A DNA stretch of 13,204 nt from Phycisphaerae bacterium. Its GTDB lineage: Bacteria; Planctomycetota; Phycisphaerae; Phycisphaerales; SM1A02. Below are positions 6,205 through 13,204 of this stretch, piece by piece. The stretch's first letter is position 1. Each line of letters begins with the position of its first letter. The DNA lies in the NCBI GenBank assembly GCA_002683195.1, contig NYSW01000083.1, forward strand, positions 18,200 through 31,403, read 5' to 3'. The notes beneath the pieces were generated by a model. It did not search any database, was not told the DNA's origin, and saw nothing but the letters and a program-made list of their open reading frames with translations. The position numbers and the translations under genes were made by a program.

Positions 6205-8516
6205 CCGTCTCGCTTCTTGAAGGACTTCTTGGATCCACTTCGCTTGGCGGCCTGCTTCCGCCGAGCCTCCTCGAGCTTCTCCGCGTACATCCGTCCCAGC
6301 TTGTCCTTGCGAGCCTTCTTCTTCTCCGACACCGGCTTCTGGGGGACCGGCTTGGTGAGATCCATCGAATCGATGTGCTTGCGAATCCGCTTGCCTTCGA
6401 TGATGCCGATGGAACTCGAAGTCAGGATGTAGAGGGTGAGTCCACTCGGAGCCTGGAAGAGCATGACCGGGAACAGCACCACCATCATGATCTTCATGAT
6501 CTTCTGCTGCTGAAGCTGTTCGGGGGTCATGTTCGGACTGGGTGGCGGGCTCATGTACTTCTGCTGGACGTAGAAGATGAAGCCCATCAGGAGCGGCAAC
6601 AGGTTGATGCCCGTCAACTTGGTGATGTAGATGTCGACCGGTGATCCGAATTCCACGAAGTGATCGGGCCGGCTGAGGTCTCCAAGGAAGTTCCCGAAGA
6701 GGGTCGCGTTTCCGACGATCATGTCGGGAAGAAGCTGGAACAAGCCGAAGAACGCCGGTTCCTGCCGCAACTCGAAGGCGAAGAACAGCATCGCATAGAG
6801 CGCGATCCAGATGGGCATCTGCAGGAAGGTCGGGAGCAGGCCTCCGACGCATCCCATGGGGTTGACCCCTCGCTCCATGAAGAGTCGGCGTTGTTCCGAC
6901 TGCATGCGGGACGGATCTTCCTTGTACTTCTTCTGCAGGGCGTCCAGTTCCGGCTTCAGCTCGGTCATCAACCGGCTCACCCGCTGCATCTGGATCTGGC
7001 CTTTCCGCATCACCGGGTGAAGGATCAGGCGGACGATGCAGACCAGAAGAACGATCGCGAGCGCCCAGTCGAAGACGATCCCGTGCAGGAAGCTCAGGAA
7101 GACCACGAGTCCGTCAGCCAGCCAGGAGAAGGTGCAGAAGGTGCAACACCCGCTCATGAGGTAGACGATCAGGTCTCTCATGTTCAGCCCGACGTACGGC
7201 TCGCCGGTTTCAAGCACGCTTCGTTCGAGCGGGCCTGCGTAGACCCCCATGTCCCAGTTCGCGGCGGCCCCGGGGGCGATGACCTTCACTGGACCGTGGA
7301 GTTCCGTGACGATCGTCTGCTTCTCGGGTGCAGCGCTCAGGTCCGCAATCGGACGGACCGACTGGATGCTGCCGCCGGCCTTGCGGTCGGTTCGTTCGGG
7401 AGGGTCGTAGACCGCGTGGACGCAGAGAGTGAAGTACCGGTTGGTGGTTCCGAACCAGGACAGTTCAAGCGTCTGTTCCCGACTGGTCTCGTTGGGCCAG
7501 AGGTCGAGCATCTCGGGTGAGATCGGAGTGCCTTGAGGCAGGTTGTACCACTCCTCGATCCGTCCGAGCACTTCACCACGTTCGTAGAGCTGACCGTTGG
7601 CCGTGACGTTCGCCTGAGCGGGATCCCGATTGGGAGGCAAGAGGTACCCGAAGTGGAATCGTCGAACCTCGATGAAGGATCCTCGATCACGATCGAGATC
7701 TCCCGGTCCGTACTGGATCCATCGGACGTTCGCGGGGGTCGTCTCGGAGCCGCCCAGATTCTCCACTCGTTGGGTGAGCGTGAGGTCGTAACCATTGGCT
7801 GCCAGTTCGAATCGGCGGTCGATTCTGAACTGGACGTCTCCGGTTTCGGGATCAACCAACTCAGTCTGGAATGCCCCGGGTGCGGTTTCAGCCCAGACGT
7901 TGCCGAAGAGATTGATGCGGGCGCCGTCGATCTCGATCACTCGGGCGGCCAGCATCGGGATTCGGTCGCTGCCGTACGTGCTGGCGTTGAGGGAATAGCG
8001 TTCGGCGTCATCCGGAAGTGGCGTCGCGCCGTCGTCTCGGGTGTGCTGGGTGGCAGCGCGGGCGAATTTCGCTTCGGTCCAGAAATCACTGAAGACGATC
8101 GATTCGATGCCTGCAGCCAGGGGACTGAAGGTGATCTGGAACCGATTCTTCAGTGCGTCGAGCCCGCCGAGGGAGGCAGGATCGGTGACGGCGCCGCCCG
8201 GTGCTCGCGCCACGAGGTTGGTGCTCGGTTTGGCGGGAGAGGTGGGCGTCACCTCGGCCACGGTCTGGTCCTGGGCGTCCGCCACCGCGTCCGCCACGGA
8301 CTCCGTCACGGACTTCGGCTGGTCGACCGGCTGGGTCGGCGTCGTCGAGACGTTTTCGACCTCCCCGATCGACTCATCGACCTCGCTGCTTTCGACGGCG
8401 GAAGCATCCACCGGCGGCGGCTCTTCACGAGGTCTGAGGAAGGCGAGGGCGATCAGTCCGGCTGCAAAGAGCAGGACAACCGCGGAAATGATTCGTCGGC
8501 GTGTTTCGGGAGTCAT
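6201..8516 (-). CDS. yidC: Membrane protein insertase YidC
   Basis: A 771-residue insertase for inner-membrane proteins, alone or with Sec. Residues 7-27 are the first membrane helix; about 30-115 is a long acidic, Pro/Thr/Ser-rich linker; about 120-430 is the periplasmic beta domain ([22 protein letters not shown]); from about 445 the conserved five-helix core follows. In the core, [14 protein letters not shown] (494-507) carries Arg496, matching the essential groove arginine, then a cytoplasmic coiled hairpin ([17 protein letters not shown]), the signature [20 protein letters not shown] (550-569), and later helices ending near 708. The tail 729-771 is strongly basic (Lys/Arg), as in YidC proteins that touch the ribosome. 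It is longer than the roughly 550 residues of E. coli YidC, mainly from the linker and tail. Cys457, Cys458 and Cys461 cluster just before the second membrane helix. The stop overlaps the mnmE start by 4 bases. Confidence 0.97.
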   Translation of the reverse strand: MTPETRRRIISAVVLLFAAGLIALAFLRPREEPPPVDASAVESSEVDESIGEVENVSTTPTQPVDQPKSVTESVADAVADAQDQTVAEVTPTSPAKPSTNLVARAPGGAVTDPASLGGLDALKNRFQITFSPLAAGIESIVFSDFWTEAKFARAATQHTRDDGATPLPDDAERYSLNASTYGSDRIPMLAARVIEIDGARINLFGNVWAETAPGAFQTELVDPETGDVQFRIDRRFELAANGYDLTLTQRVENLGGSETTPANVRWIQYGPGDLDRDRGSFIEVRRFHFGYLLPPNRDPAQANVTANGQLYERGEVLGRIEEWYNLPQGTPISPEMLDLWPNETSREQTLELSWFGTTNRYFTLCVHAVYDPPERTDRKAGGSIQSVRPIADLSAAPEKQTIVTELHGPVKVIAPGAAANWDMGVYAGPLERSVLETGEPYVGLNMRDLIVYLMSGCCTFCTFSWLADGLVVFLSFLHGIVFDWALAIVLLVCIVRLILHPVMRKGQIQMQRVSRLMTELKPELDALQKKYKEDPSRMQSEQRRLFMERGVNPMGCVGGLLPTFLQMPIWIALYAMLFFAFELRQEPAFFGLFQLLPDMIVGNATLFGNFLGDLSRPDHFVEFGSPVDIYITKLTGINLLPLLMGFIFYVQQKYMSPPPSPNMTPEQLQQQKIMKIMMVVLFPVMLFQAPSGLTLYILTSSSIGIIEGKRIRKHIDSMDLTKPVPQKPVSEKKKARKDKLGRMYAEKLEEARRKQAAKRSGSKKSFKKRDG

Positions 8517-8548
8517 CTCGGCTCTGCTGGCAGGCGAGTCGGTCGGAA

Positions 8549-8566
8549 CGGGGCAGAGGTGCCCCG
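8549..8566 (-). repeat. Hairpin in the yidC leader
   Basis: CGGGGCA, 4-base loop, TGCCCCG: a perfect 7-bp stem located 33-50 bases upstream of the yidC ATG and 72 bases past the metallophosphoesterase stop. No T-run follows on the minus strand, so it is not a standard terminator; it could be a leader structure or attenuate read-through into yidC. A shorter GATCCC/GGGATC pair lies nearer the upstream stop. No clear promoter is seen in the 121-base gap. Confidence 0.4.
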
Positions 8567-8637
8567 GGGAAGAAGAACGGTTTCTGTTTCGTTGGCGGGA
8601 GGGTCGGATTCGGGATCCCGAGGGTGGGATCTTGAGT

Positions 8638-9543
8638 TCATCGCCCCTCGGTCAATCGGTCTCCGAGCCAGTCGTCGAGTTCGGCGATCGCGTAGATCTT
8701 CTCGGCGACCGAATCGATGTCGTACGGAACTCGATAGAACTCGATCTGGTGGGGATCCGTCGATGTGTCGAGGACCGCGTAACTGGCTCGTTCGTCCAGA
8801 TCACGGGGCTGACCCACGCTCCCCGGGTTGGCGATCGCTTTCTCGCTCGGATCGAACTTATGCACGCCGACGAGGAAGGGATCCGCTTCGGTCGTCGCTT
8901 CCTCGAGGACGGCAGGGTCGAGGTCGAGTGGGTCGGAATCTGCCGAACCACCGCCGAGACTGGCGGCTCGCGTGAAGTCCGCACCGTCTTCCTCGGTCCA
9001 GATGAACACGCCGGGCACGTGGGTGTGGCCGACGAGGCAGCGTCCCCGGACGGTTGTTTCGCCGATCGTGACGTCGTCGTCGATTCGTCGGAACACATCT
9101 TTGATCTTGACCCGGTCACCAGTCACATCGGTTTCGAACAGGTATTCGTTGATCGGTTTGCGAACCGAACCGTGGACGCAGATGTACGCATCCTGATACC
9201 GAACCCGCGGACGAATGCGATTGAGGAAATCGAGTCGACGATTGCCCGAATCGGGGTCCTGTTCGACCGCATGGTCGAGTTTGGAACGCGTCCAGTACGC
9301 CGCTTCCTTCGCGGCCTTGTTGAAATTCGTCGGCTCGTACAGGACGGCGTAATCGTGGTTGCCCATGAGGCTCCACGTACATCGTTCCGCGATCAGATCG
9401 ACGCATTCCAATGGATTCGGACCGTAGCCGAGGATGTCCCCGAGGCAGATGATCTCGTCCACCTCGCGGCGGTCGATGTCCGCGAGGACGGTCTGAAGCG
9501 CCTCGAGGTTTCCGTGGATGTCGCTGATGATCGCGGTACGCAC
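8638..9543 (-). CDS. Calcineurin-like metallophosphoesterase (YfcE/MJ0936-like)
   Basis: A 301-residue cytoplasmic phosphoesterase with a two-metal site: Asp8 and His10 (ISDIHGN), Asp36 (LGDILGYGPNP), Asn62-His63 (GNHD), His124 (CVHGS), His173 and His175 (GHTH), and the closing NPGSVGQPRD (239-248). All metal ligands are present, so it should be active; family members hydrolyse phosphodiesters or phosphomonoesters and the substrate is not predictable. Between GHTH and NPGSVGQ there is an acidic stretch (about 180-233) longer than in the compact members, which could form a lid. The start is GTG at 9543, with GGAGG at 9548-9552 only 4 bases away, and Met-Arg-Thr-Ala-Ile-Ile-Ser-Asp-Ile-His fits the family beginning exactly. 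It is the first minus-strand gene before yidC, 121 bases upstream of it. Confidence 0.93.
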   Translation of the reverse strand: MRTAIISDIHGNLEALQTVLADIDRREVDEIICLGDILGYGPNPLECVDLIAERCTWSLMGNHDYAVLYEPTNFNKAAKEAAYWTRSKLDHAVEQDPDSGNRRLDFLNRIRPRVRYQDAYICVHGSVRKPINEYLFETDVTGDRVKIKDVFRRIDDDVTIGETTVRGRCLVGHTHVPGVFIWTEEDGADFTRAASLGGGSADSDPLDLDPAVLEEATTEADPFLVGVHKFDPSEKAIANPGSVGQPRDLDERASYAVLDTSTDPHQIEFYRVPYDIDSVAEKIYAIAELDDWLGDRLTEGR

Positions 9544-9604
9544 GAGGCCTCCAGGCGAAGACGTCGCAGAACAGGTCTCACACGACCGTTCGGACGAACC
9601 GAGA

Positions 9605-9634
9605 ATGCTACGGGCAGCGTCGATGCAGCGTCAA
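9605..9634 (-). promoter_or_regulatory. Candidate sigma70 promoter for the metallophosphoesterase
   Basis: On the minus strand, TTGACG (9629-9634) and TAGCAT (9605-9610) are spaced by 18 bases, a fair match to TTGACA and TATAAT. Transcription would begin near 9598, leaving a leader of about 55 bases before the GTG at 9543. It sits in the 101-base gap after the histidine kinase, suggesting the phosphoesterase (and perhaps yidC-mnmE) is transcribed separately from the kinase. Confidence 0.4.
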
Positions 9635-9644
9635 CGAAGCGAGC

Positions 9645-11621
9645 TCAACCGGCGCGTCGTTCCGAGTCCGATTCGGCCAGAATCGTCGAAATCGCGGCGG
9701 CCAAGGCCTCTCGCCGGACTGGTTTGGCGAGATAAGCGTCGCAACCGGCTTCCAGACAGGCTGCTCGGTCCCCCGGCATGGCATTGGCGGTCAAGGCGAG
9801 CACCGGCACTCCACAGCCTGCGTTTCGGAGCCTTCGGGTCGCTTCCCAGCCGTCCATGACCGGCATTTGCATGTCCATGAGGACCAAATCGATCGCCGCT
9901 CCGCCGTGCAGGAGGCGATCCACGGCTTCGCGGCCGTTTTCAACCGTTTCGACTTCGGCCCCCAGACGACCCAGAAGATGACTGACCAGGCGACGATTGT
10001 CGGGGCCATCTTCCGCAAGCAGAATTCGGAGGTCTGACGGAATCGTGGTTCCAGACGTTTGGAGTCGGCTTCTGGTCGCGATCGGGGCCTTGAAGGAGGC
10101 CTTGAAGGTCGAACCGTGGCCTCGACGGCTTTCGACCGTGAGATCTCCGCCCATGAGGCGGCAGAGATGCCGTGAAATGGAGAGGCCAAGCCCCGTGCCA
10201 CCAAATCGCCGCGTCATGGAGCCGTCCGCCTGGCGGAAGGGCTGGAAGATCCGATTCAGGGCTCCGGAATCCATCCCGATACCGGTGTCCGTGATCACCA
10301 TTCTGAGCTCGTTTCGGCCGGTCTCGTATCCGAGTTTGATCCGGATTCCCCCATGCTCGGTGAATTTGATCGCATTCCCAACGAGGTTGATCAGGATTTG
10401 ACGGCATCGGACCGGGTCCAGAGAGACGGTCTCCGGCACCTGGGAGTCGATTTCAACCGCCATGGCAAGGCCGCGGGCATCCGCCTGGCCGGCGAGGAGC
10501 CGGCTCGCATCCTCGATCAGGCGTCGGGGATCGTCTGGGACACGTTCGATCTGCATGTGACCCGCCTCAATCTTTGAGAGATCGAGGATTTCGCTCACCA
10601 GAGCCAGGAGGTGCTCGCCATTTCGGTGGATGGTCTCCACGAACTCACGTCTTCGCCCGGTCTTCGGGGCGACGTCGTCGATCGCTTCGCCCTCATCCAC
10701 CAGCAGTTCAGCGTGGCCGATGATCGCGCCCAGGGGGGTTCGGATCTCGTGGCTCATGTTGGCGAGGAATTGGCTCTTGGACGTCGTGGCGTCCACGGCG
10801 GCCGATCGAGCCAGCTCCAGCTCGTGATTTCTCTGTTCAAGGTCGATTCGGACGGTTTCGAGGTCGGCATTGGATCGGGCGAGTTCGGAGAGTGCTCGAA
10901 CCAACTCCTCGCCGGTCCCCTCCGCAAGCGAAACCGCGGCCGCATCGTGGGTGTCATCCAAGGCGAAGCCGCGGATGCAGGCATCCGGATTTCCGGGCGC
11001 CGGTACCCCTCCGAGAAAGCGGAGCGGTCTCCAGAGGCCTTCATCGCTGCGAAGCCTGACCTGAAGATCCAGACTCGTCCCATGCTCGATGGTCTTGTCG
11101 ATCGCCGCATGGACCATCGAAAGATCCTCGGGGTGGACTCGTCCAAGGAGATCCGCGAAGTCTTTGAAGGATTCCGCATCCTCCACCCCGGCCAATCGTC
11201 GAAAATCCTCGTCCGACCAGATCGTTCCGTCATCCAGCCGCCAGGCCCAGCAGCCGGCCGGGGCGAACTGCATGGCGGCCGCCTGTGGGTCGATCTTCAT
11301 CGACCGTCGCAGGAAGATCGAATTCAGGATGCCGATGGTGAGGGTGATGAACAGGCCCACGGCTCCAACGGCCGGTGATCCGCCGATGAGCCCCGCGGCG
11401 GTCATCACCCCGCCGGCAGCCATGGCCGACAGCCCCCATGCCATGTGGTCAGTGGGGCGTTGGCGGGTTCGATGCTCGTGGTGGTTGATGCTCATCCTCG
11501 GAAGTTTCATCGACCGGGTCGGGCGTTCACTTCCGAGGGATTGGTCCGGGAACGCGGAATCCGAGGTGATCGCGGAGGAGGGAGGTCCGGGAAACGGCCT
11601 GGAGGAGCGGGTCCGGTACAC
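9645..11621 (-). CDS. Membrane hybrid histidine kinase with PAS and receiver domains
   Basis: A sensor kinase of up to 658 residues (numbering from the GTG at 11621). Two hydrophobic segments (about 60-79 and 83-104) form a membrane anchor with almost no periplasmic loop. A PAS-like domain follows (about 117-224: WAWRLDDGTIWSDEDFRRLAG, RVHPEDL), then a coiled coil (235-280), HisKA with His291 (NMSHEIRTPLGAI), HATPase with N-box Asn416 (NLVGNAIKF), DTGIGM (445-450) and GGTGLGLS (474-481), and a C-terminal receiver with phospho-acceptor Asp583 (LVLMDMQMPVMDG) and Lys633. All catalytic residues are present. Phosphate probably passes on to a separate phosphotransfer protein; no such gene or DNA-binding regulator is adjacent. 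The start is uncertain: GTG 11621 has GAGGG 7 bases upstream, but the first 37 residues look unstructured; ATG 11510 or 11495 would place a short basic tail before the first helix. Confidence 0.93.
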   Translation of the reverse strand: MYRTRSSRPFPGPPSSAITSDSAFPDQSLGSERPTRSMKLPRMSINHHEHRTRQRPTDHMAWGLSAMAAGGVMTAAGLIGGSPAVGAVGLFITLTIGILNSIFLRRSMKIDPQAAAMQFAPAGCWAWRLDDGTIWSDEDFRRLAGVEDAESFKDFADLLGRVHPEDLSMVHAAIDKTIEHGTSLDLQVRLRSDEGLWRPLRFLGGVPAPGNPDACIRGFALDDTHDAAAVSLAEGTGEELVRALSELARSNADLETVRIDLEQRNHELELARSAAVDATTSKSQFLANMSHEIRTPLGAIIGHAELLVDEGEAIDDVAPKTGRRREFVETIHRNGEHLLALVSEILDLSKIEAGHMQIERVPDDPRRLIEDASRLLAGQADARGLAMAVEIDSQVPETVSLDPVRCRQILINLVGNAIKFTEHGGIRIKLGYETGRNELRMVITDTGIGMDSGALNRIFQPFRQADGSMTRRFGGTGLGLSISRHLCRLMGGDLTVESRRGHGSTFKASFKAPIATRSRLQTSGTTIPSDLRILLAEDGPDNRRLVSHLLGRLGAEVETVENGREAVDRLLHGGAAIDLVLMDMQMPVMDGWEATRRLRNAGCGVPVLALTANAMPGDRAACLEAGCDAYLAKPVRREALAAAISTILAESDSERRAG

Positions 11622-11628
11622 TTTGCGG

Positions 11629-11633
11629 CCCTC
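11629..11633 (-). promoter_or_regulatory. Shine-Dalgarno supporting the GTG start of the histidine kinase
   Basis: GAGGG on the minus strand, 7 bases before the GTG at 11621. The competing ATGs at 11510 and 11495 have none at a usable distance (GAGG directly abuts 11495). This is the only reason for preferring the longer form. Confidence 0.35.
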
Positions 11634-11652
11634 GTCTCGAGCAACGGAGCGG

Positions 11653-11667
11653 TCACCGCGGCGGTGA
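11653..11667. repeat. 15-base palindrome between the divergent kinase and lpdA genes
   Basis: TCACCGC, one base, GCGGTGA: a perfect 7-bp inverted repeat. It lies 47 bases before the lpdA ATG and 32 bases before the furthest kinase start. Its place between divergent starts suits an operator for one or both genes. Function is inference; no sigma70 promoter is clear around it (a TACACT at 11617-11622 lacks a good partner). Confidence 0.4.
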
Positions 11668-11713
11668 TGCCCGGCCTCAGGACGGCCAACGCCAGTGGAG
11701 CGAATTTCTCGTC

Positions 11714-13195
11714 ATGGCAGACTCCAAGCACTACGACCTCATCGTGATCGGTTCCGGACCCGGCGGCTATGTAGCCGCGATTCGAGCCGCCCAGCTCGGC
11801 CTCAAGACTGCCTGCATCGAGCGTGGCAAGCTCGGAGGCGTTTGTCTCAACTGGGGTTGCATCCCCACCAAGGCCCTGCTTCACAACGCAGAGCTCTACA
11901 CCGAGGCGATCACCCACGGTTCCGAATGGGGACTCGAGATCGATCCCAAGGCCGTGAAGGTCGACTGGGACAAGGTGATCGGCCGCAGCCGCAAGATCAC
12001 CGGCACTCTGAACAACGGCGTCGGCTACCTGCTCAAGAAGAACAAGGTCGACCATTACGAAGGCCACGCCCGCATCGTCAAGGGCGCGACCGGCGGAACG
12101 CCGTGCGAAGTCGAGGTGCTCAAGGCGGACGACGACTACTACCACGGTGCAGGTTCCTCCTCCGAGGGCCGAATCACCGCCGACAAGGTTCTGGTCTGCA
12201 CCGGAGCGAGTCCGCGACAACTTCCCTTCGCTCCGAGCGACGGAAAGAACATCTTCACCAGCTATGAATTGCTGACCATCGACCATTGCCCGAAGTCCAT
12301 GATCGCCATCGGCTCCGGCGCCATCGGCATGGAGTTCGCCTACTTCATGAATGCGTTCGGCTGTGAAGTCACGGTGGTCGAGATGGTGGATCGCATCCTT
12401 CCGGTGGAGGATGACGACATCTCCAAGGCTGCGAAGAAGTCCTTCGAGAAGCAGGGCATCAAGTTCCGCACCGGAACCATGGTCAAGGATGTGAAGACCG
12501 GCAAGAACGGGGTCAAGGTCACCGTCGCCGATGCGAAGGACGAGTCGAAGACCGAAGTCCTCGACGCCGAAGTGGTCCTGGTCGCGATCGGTGTGAAGGG
12601 GCGCTTCGACGGTTTGTGCGACGAGTCACTCGGTCTCAAGGTCGAGCGGGACGCGATCGTGACCGACGTTCAGTCTTCCAAGGATCCGAGCTACGAAACC
12701 AGCGTCCCGGGCGTGCATGCGATCGGCGACTGCATCGGCGCTCCATGGCTCGCCCACGTCTCGAGCGAAGAAGGAATCATCGCGGTCGAGAAGATGGCCG
12801 GTCATCATCCGGTCGCCATCGATTACGACGGCATTCCCGGCTGCACCTACACCAATCCGCAGATCGCCTCGGTGGGCCTGACCGAACGTGCCTGCAAGGA
12901 GCAGGGCATCAAGTACAAGGTCGGCAAGTACCAGCTGAAGGCCCACGGCAAGGCGATCGCCACCGGTCACACCGAGGGTCTGGTCAAGGTCATCACCAGC
13001 GAGCCCTACGGGGAGATCCTCGGTTGTCACATCTTCGGCGAGGATGCCAGCGAGCTGATCGCCGAGATGGGTCTCGCCAAGCGACTCGAGGCGACGGCCG
13101 AAGACATCATCTCGACCATTCATGCCCATCCGACGATGGCGGAATCAATGCATGAAGCCGTGCTCGCCACCGAGGGTCGCGCGATCCACGCCTGA
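11714..13195 (+). CDS. lpdA: Dihydrolipoyl dehydrogenase (E3)
   Basis: A 493-residue FAD enzyme that reoxidises dihydrolipoamide with NAD+ for pyruvate, 2-oxoglutarate and branched-chain dehydrogenases and for glycine cleavage. Seen in order: FAD-binding GSGPGG (13-18), the redox disulfide GGVCLNWGCIPTK (Cys44 and Cys49), NAD-binding GSGAIGMEFA (200-209), second FAD contact VHAIGDC (334-340), dimerisation domain with CTYTNPQIASVGLTE (377-391), and the catalytic HAHPTMAE (470-477, His472 and Glu477). It is complete, slightly longer than usual because of an insert near 138-152 (DDDYYHGAGSSSEGR) that precedes the ITADKVLVCTGA strand. The Shine-Dalgarno is weak: GGAG lies 13 bases before the ATG. 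No E1 or E2 subunit gene lies on the left; the right side is outside the window. Codon use (AAG, ATC, GGC) looks like that of a well-expressed gene. Confidence 0.97.
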   Translation: MADSKHYDLIVIGSGPGGYVAAIRAAQLGLKTACIERGKLGGVCLNWGCIPTKALLHNAELYTEAITHGSEWGLEIDPKAVKVDWDKVIGRSRKITGTLNNGVGYLLKKNKVDHYEGHARIVKGATGGTPCEVEVLKADDDYYHGAGSSSEGRITADKVLVCTGASPRQLPFAPSDGKNIFTSYELLTIDHCPKSMIAIGSGAIGMEFAYFMNAFGCEVTVVEMVDRILPVEDDDISKAAKKSFEKQGIKFRTGTMVKDVKTGKNGVKVTVADAKDESKTEVLDAEVVLVAIGVKGRFDGLCDESLGLKVERDAIVTDVQSSKDPSYETSVPGVHAIGDCIGAPWLAHVSSEEGIIAVEKMAGHHPVAIDYDGIPGCTYTNPQIASVGLTERACKEQGIKYKVGKYQLKAHGKAIATGHTEGLVKVITSEPYGEILGCHIFGEDASELIAEMGLAKRLEATAEDIISTIHAHPTMAESMHEAVLATEGRAIHA

Positions 13196-13204
13196 TTCCC
13201 ACCC

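Noticed and set aside
6205..6852. Upstream extension of the mnmE reading frame by 216 codons
   Set aside because: It lies out of frame inside the conserved yidC core, has no family features, and the ATG at 6204 fits the MnmE N-terminus and the ATGA overlap.
7533..9735. Two very long plus-strand open frames (480 and 564 codons) opposite yidC and the phosphoesterase
   Set aside because: They mirror well-conserved minus-strand genes in GC-rich DNA and show no recognisable domain; typical antisense open frames.
11507..12286. 259-codon minus-strand frame opposite the start of lpdA
   Set aside because: Antisense to the conserved FAD and disulfide motifs of lpdA; no protein features.
1..13204. CRISPR array, transposon, phage or tRNA gene
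   Set aside because: No regularly spaced direct repeats, transposase or integrase motifs, terminal inverted repeats or cloverleaf-forming sequence were seen.

Overview
The window is GC-rich bacterial chromosome and most resembles Planctomycetota of the Phycisphaerae type. The lineage call is inference from three things: a secreted protein with a PEP-CTERM-like tail (VPTPA, a Gly/Leu helix, then RMRRRRR-type basic end), a YidC with a very long acidic N-terminal linker, and a FAS1-CIA30 protein of a kind familiar from planctomycetes. No mobile element, CRISPR array, tRNA or rRNA is visible.

Left part (1-2471, minus strand): an exported FAS1 + CIA30 protein that runs off the left edge, preceded by an orphan PotA/UgpC-type ABC ATPase with no permease or binding protein beside it. 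Diverging from the ATPase, on the plus strand, is a small DUF721/DciA-type gene (2609-3010), a predicted helicase-loading factor. A 384-base non-coding stretch (3011-3394) with several inverted repeats separates it from the PEP-CTERM-like surface protein (3395-4147), which ends at a strong, probably bidirectional, terminator (4188-4226).

Middle part (4249-9543, minus strand): transcription runs right to left through a metallophosphoesterase (GTG start, with a plausible sigma70 promoter), yidC, mnmE and a hotdog thioesterase. yidC and mnmE overlap by four bases (ATGA) and are surely co-translated. They are a remnant of the widespread rpmH-rnpA-yidC-jag-mnmE neighbourhood, without rpmH, rnpA or jag.

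Right part (9645-13195): a membrane hybrid histidine kinase (PAS, HisKA, HATPase, REC) on the minus strand diverges from a complete dihydrolipoyl dehydrogenase gene (lpdA) on the plus strand. A 15-base near-perfect palindrome lies between them.

I do not see a new multi-gene system here. The best second looks are the FAS1-CIA30 architecture, the Cys/Gln thioester-like signature in the PEP-CTERM protein, the structured leader upstream of it, the cysteine cluster in YidC and the divergent MnmE.
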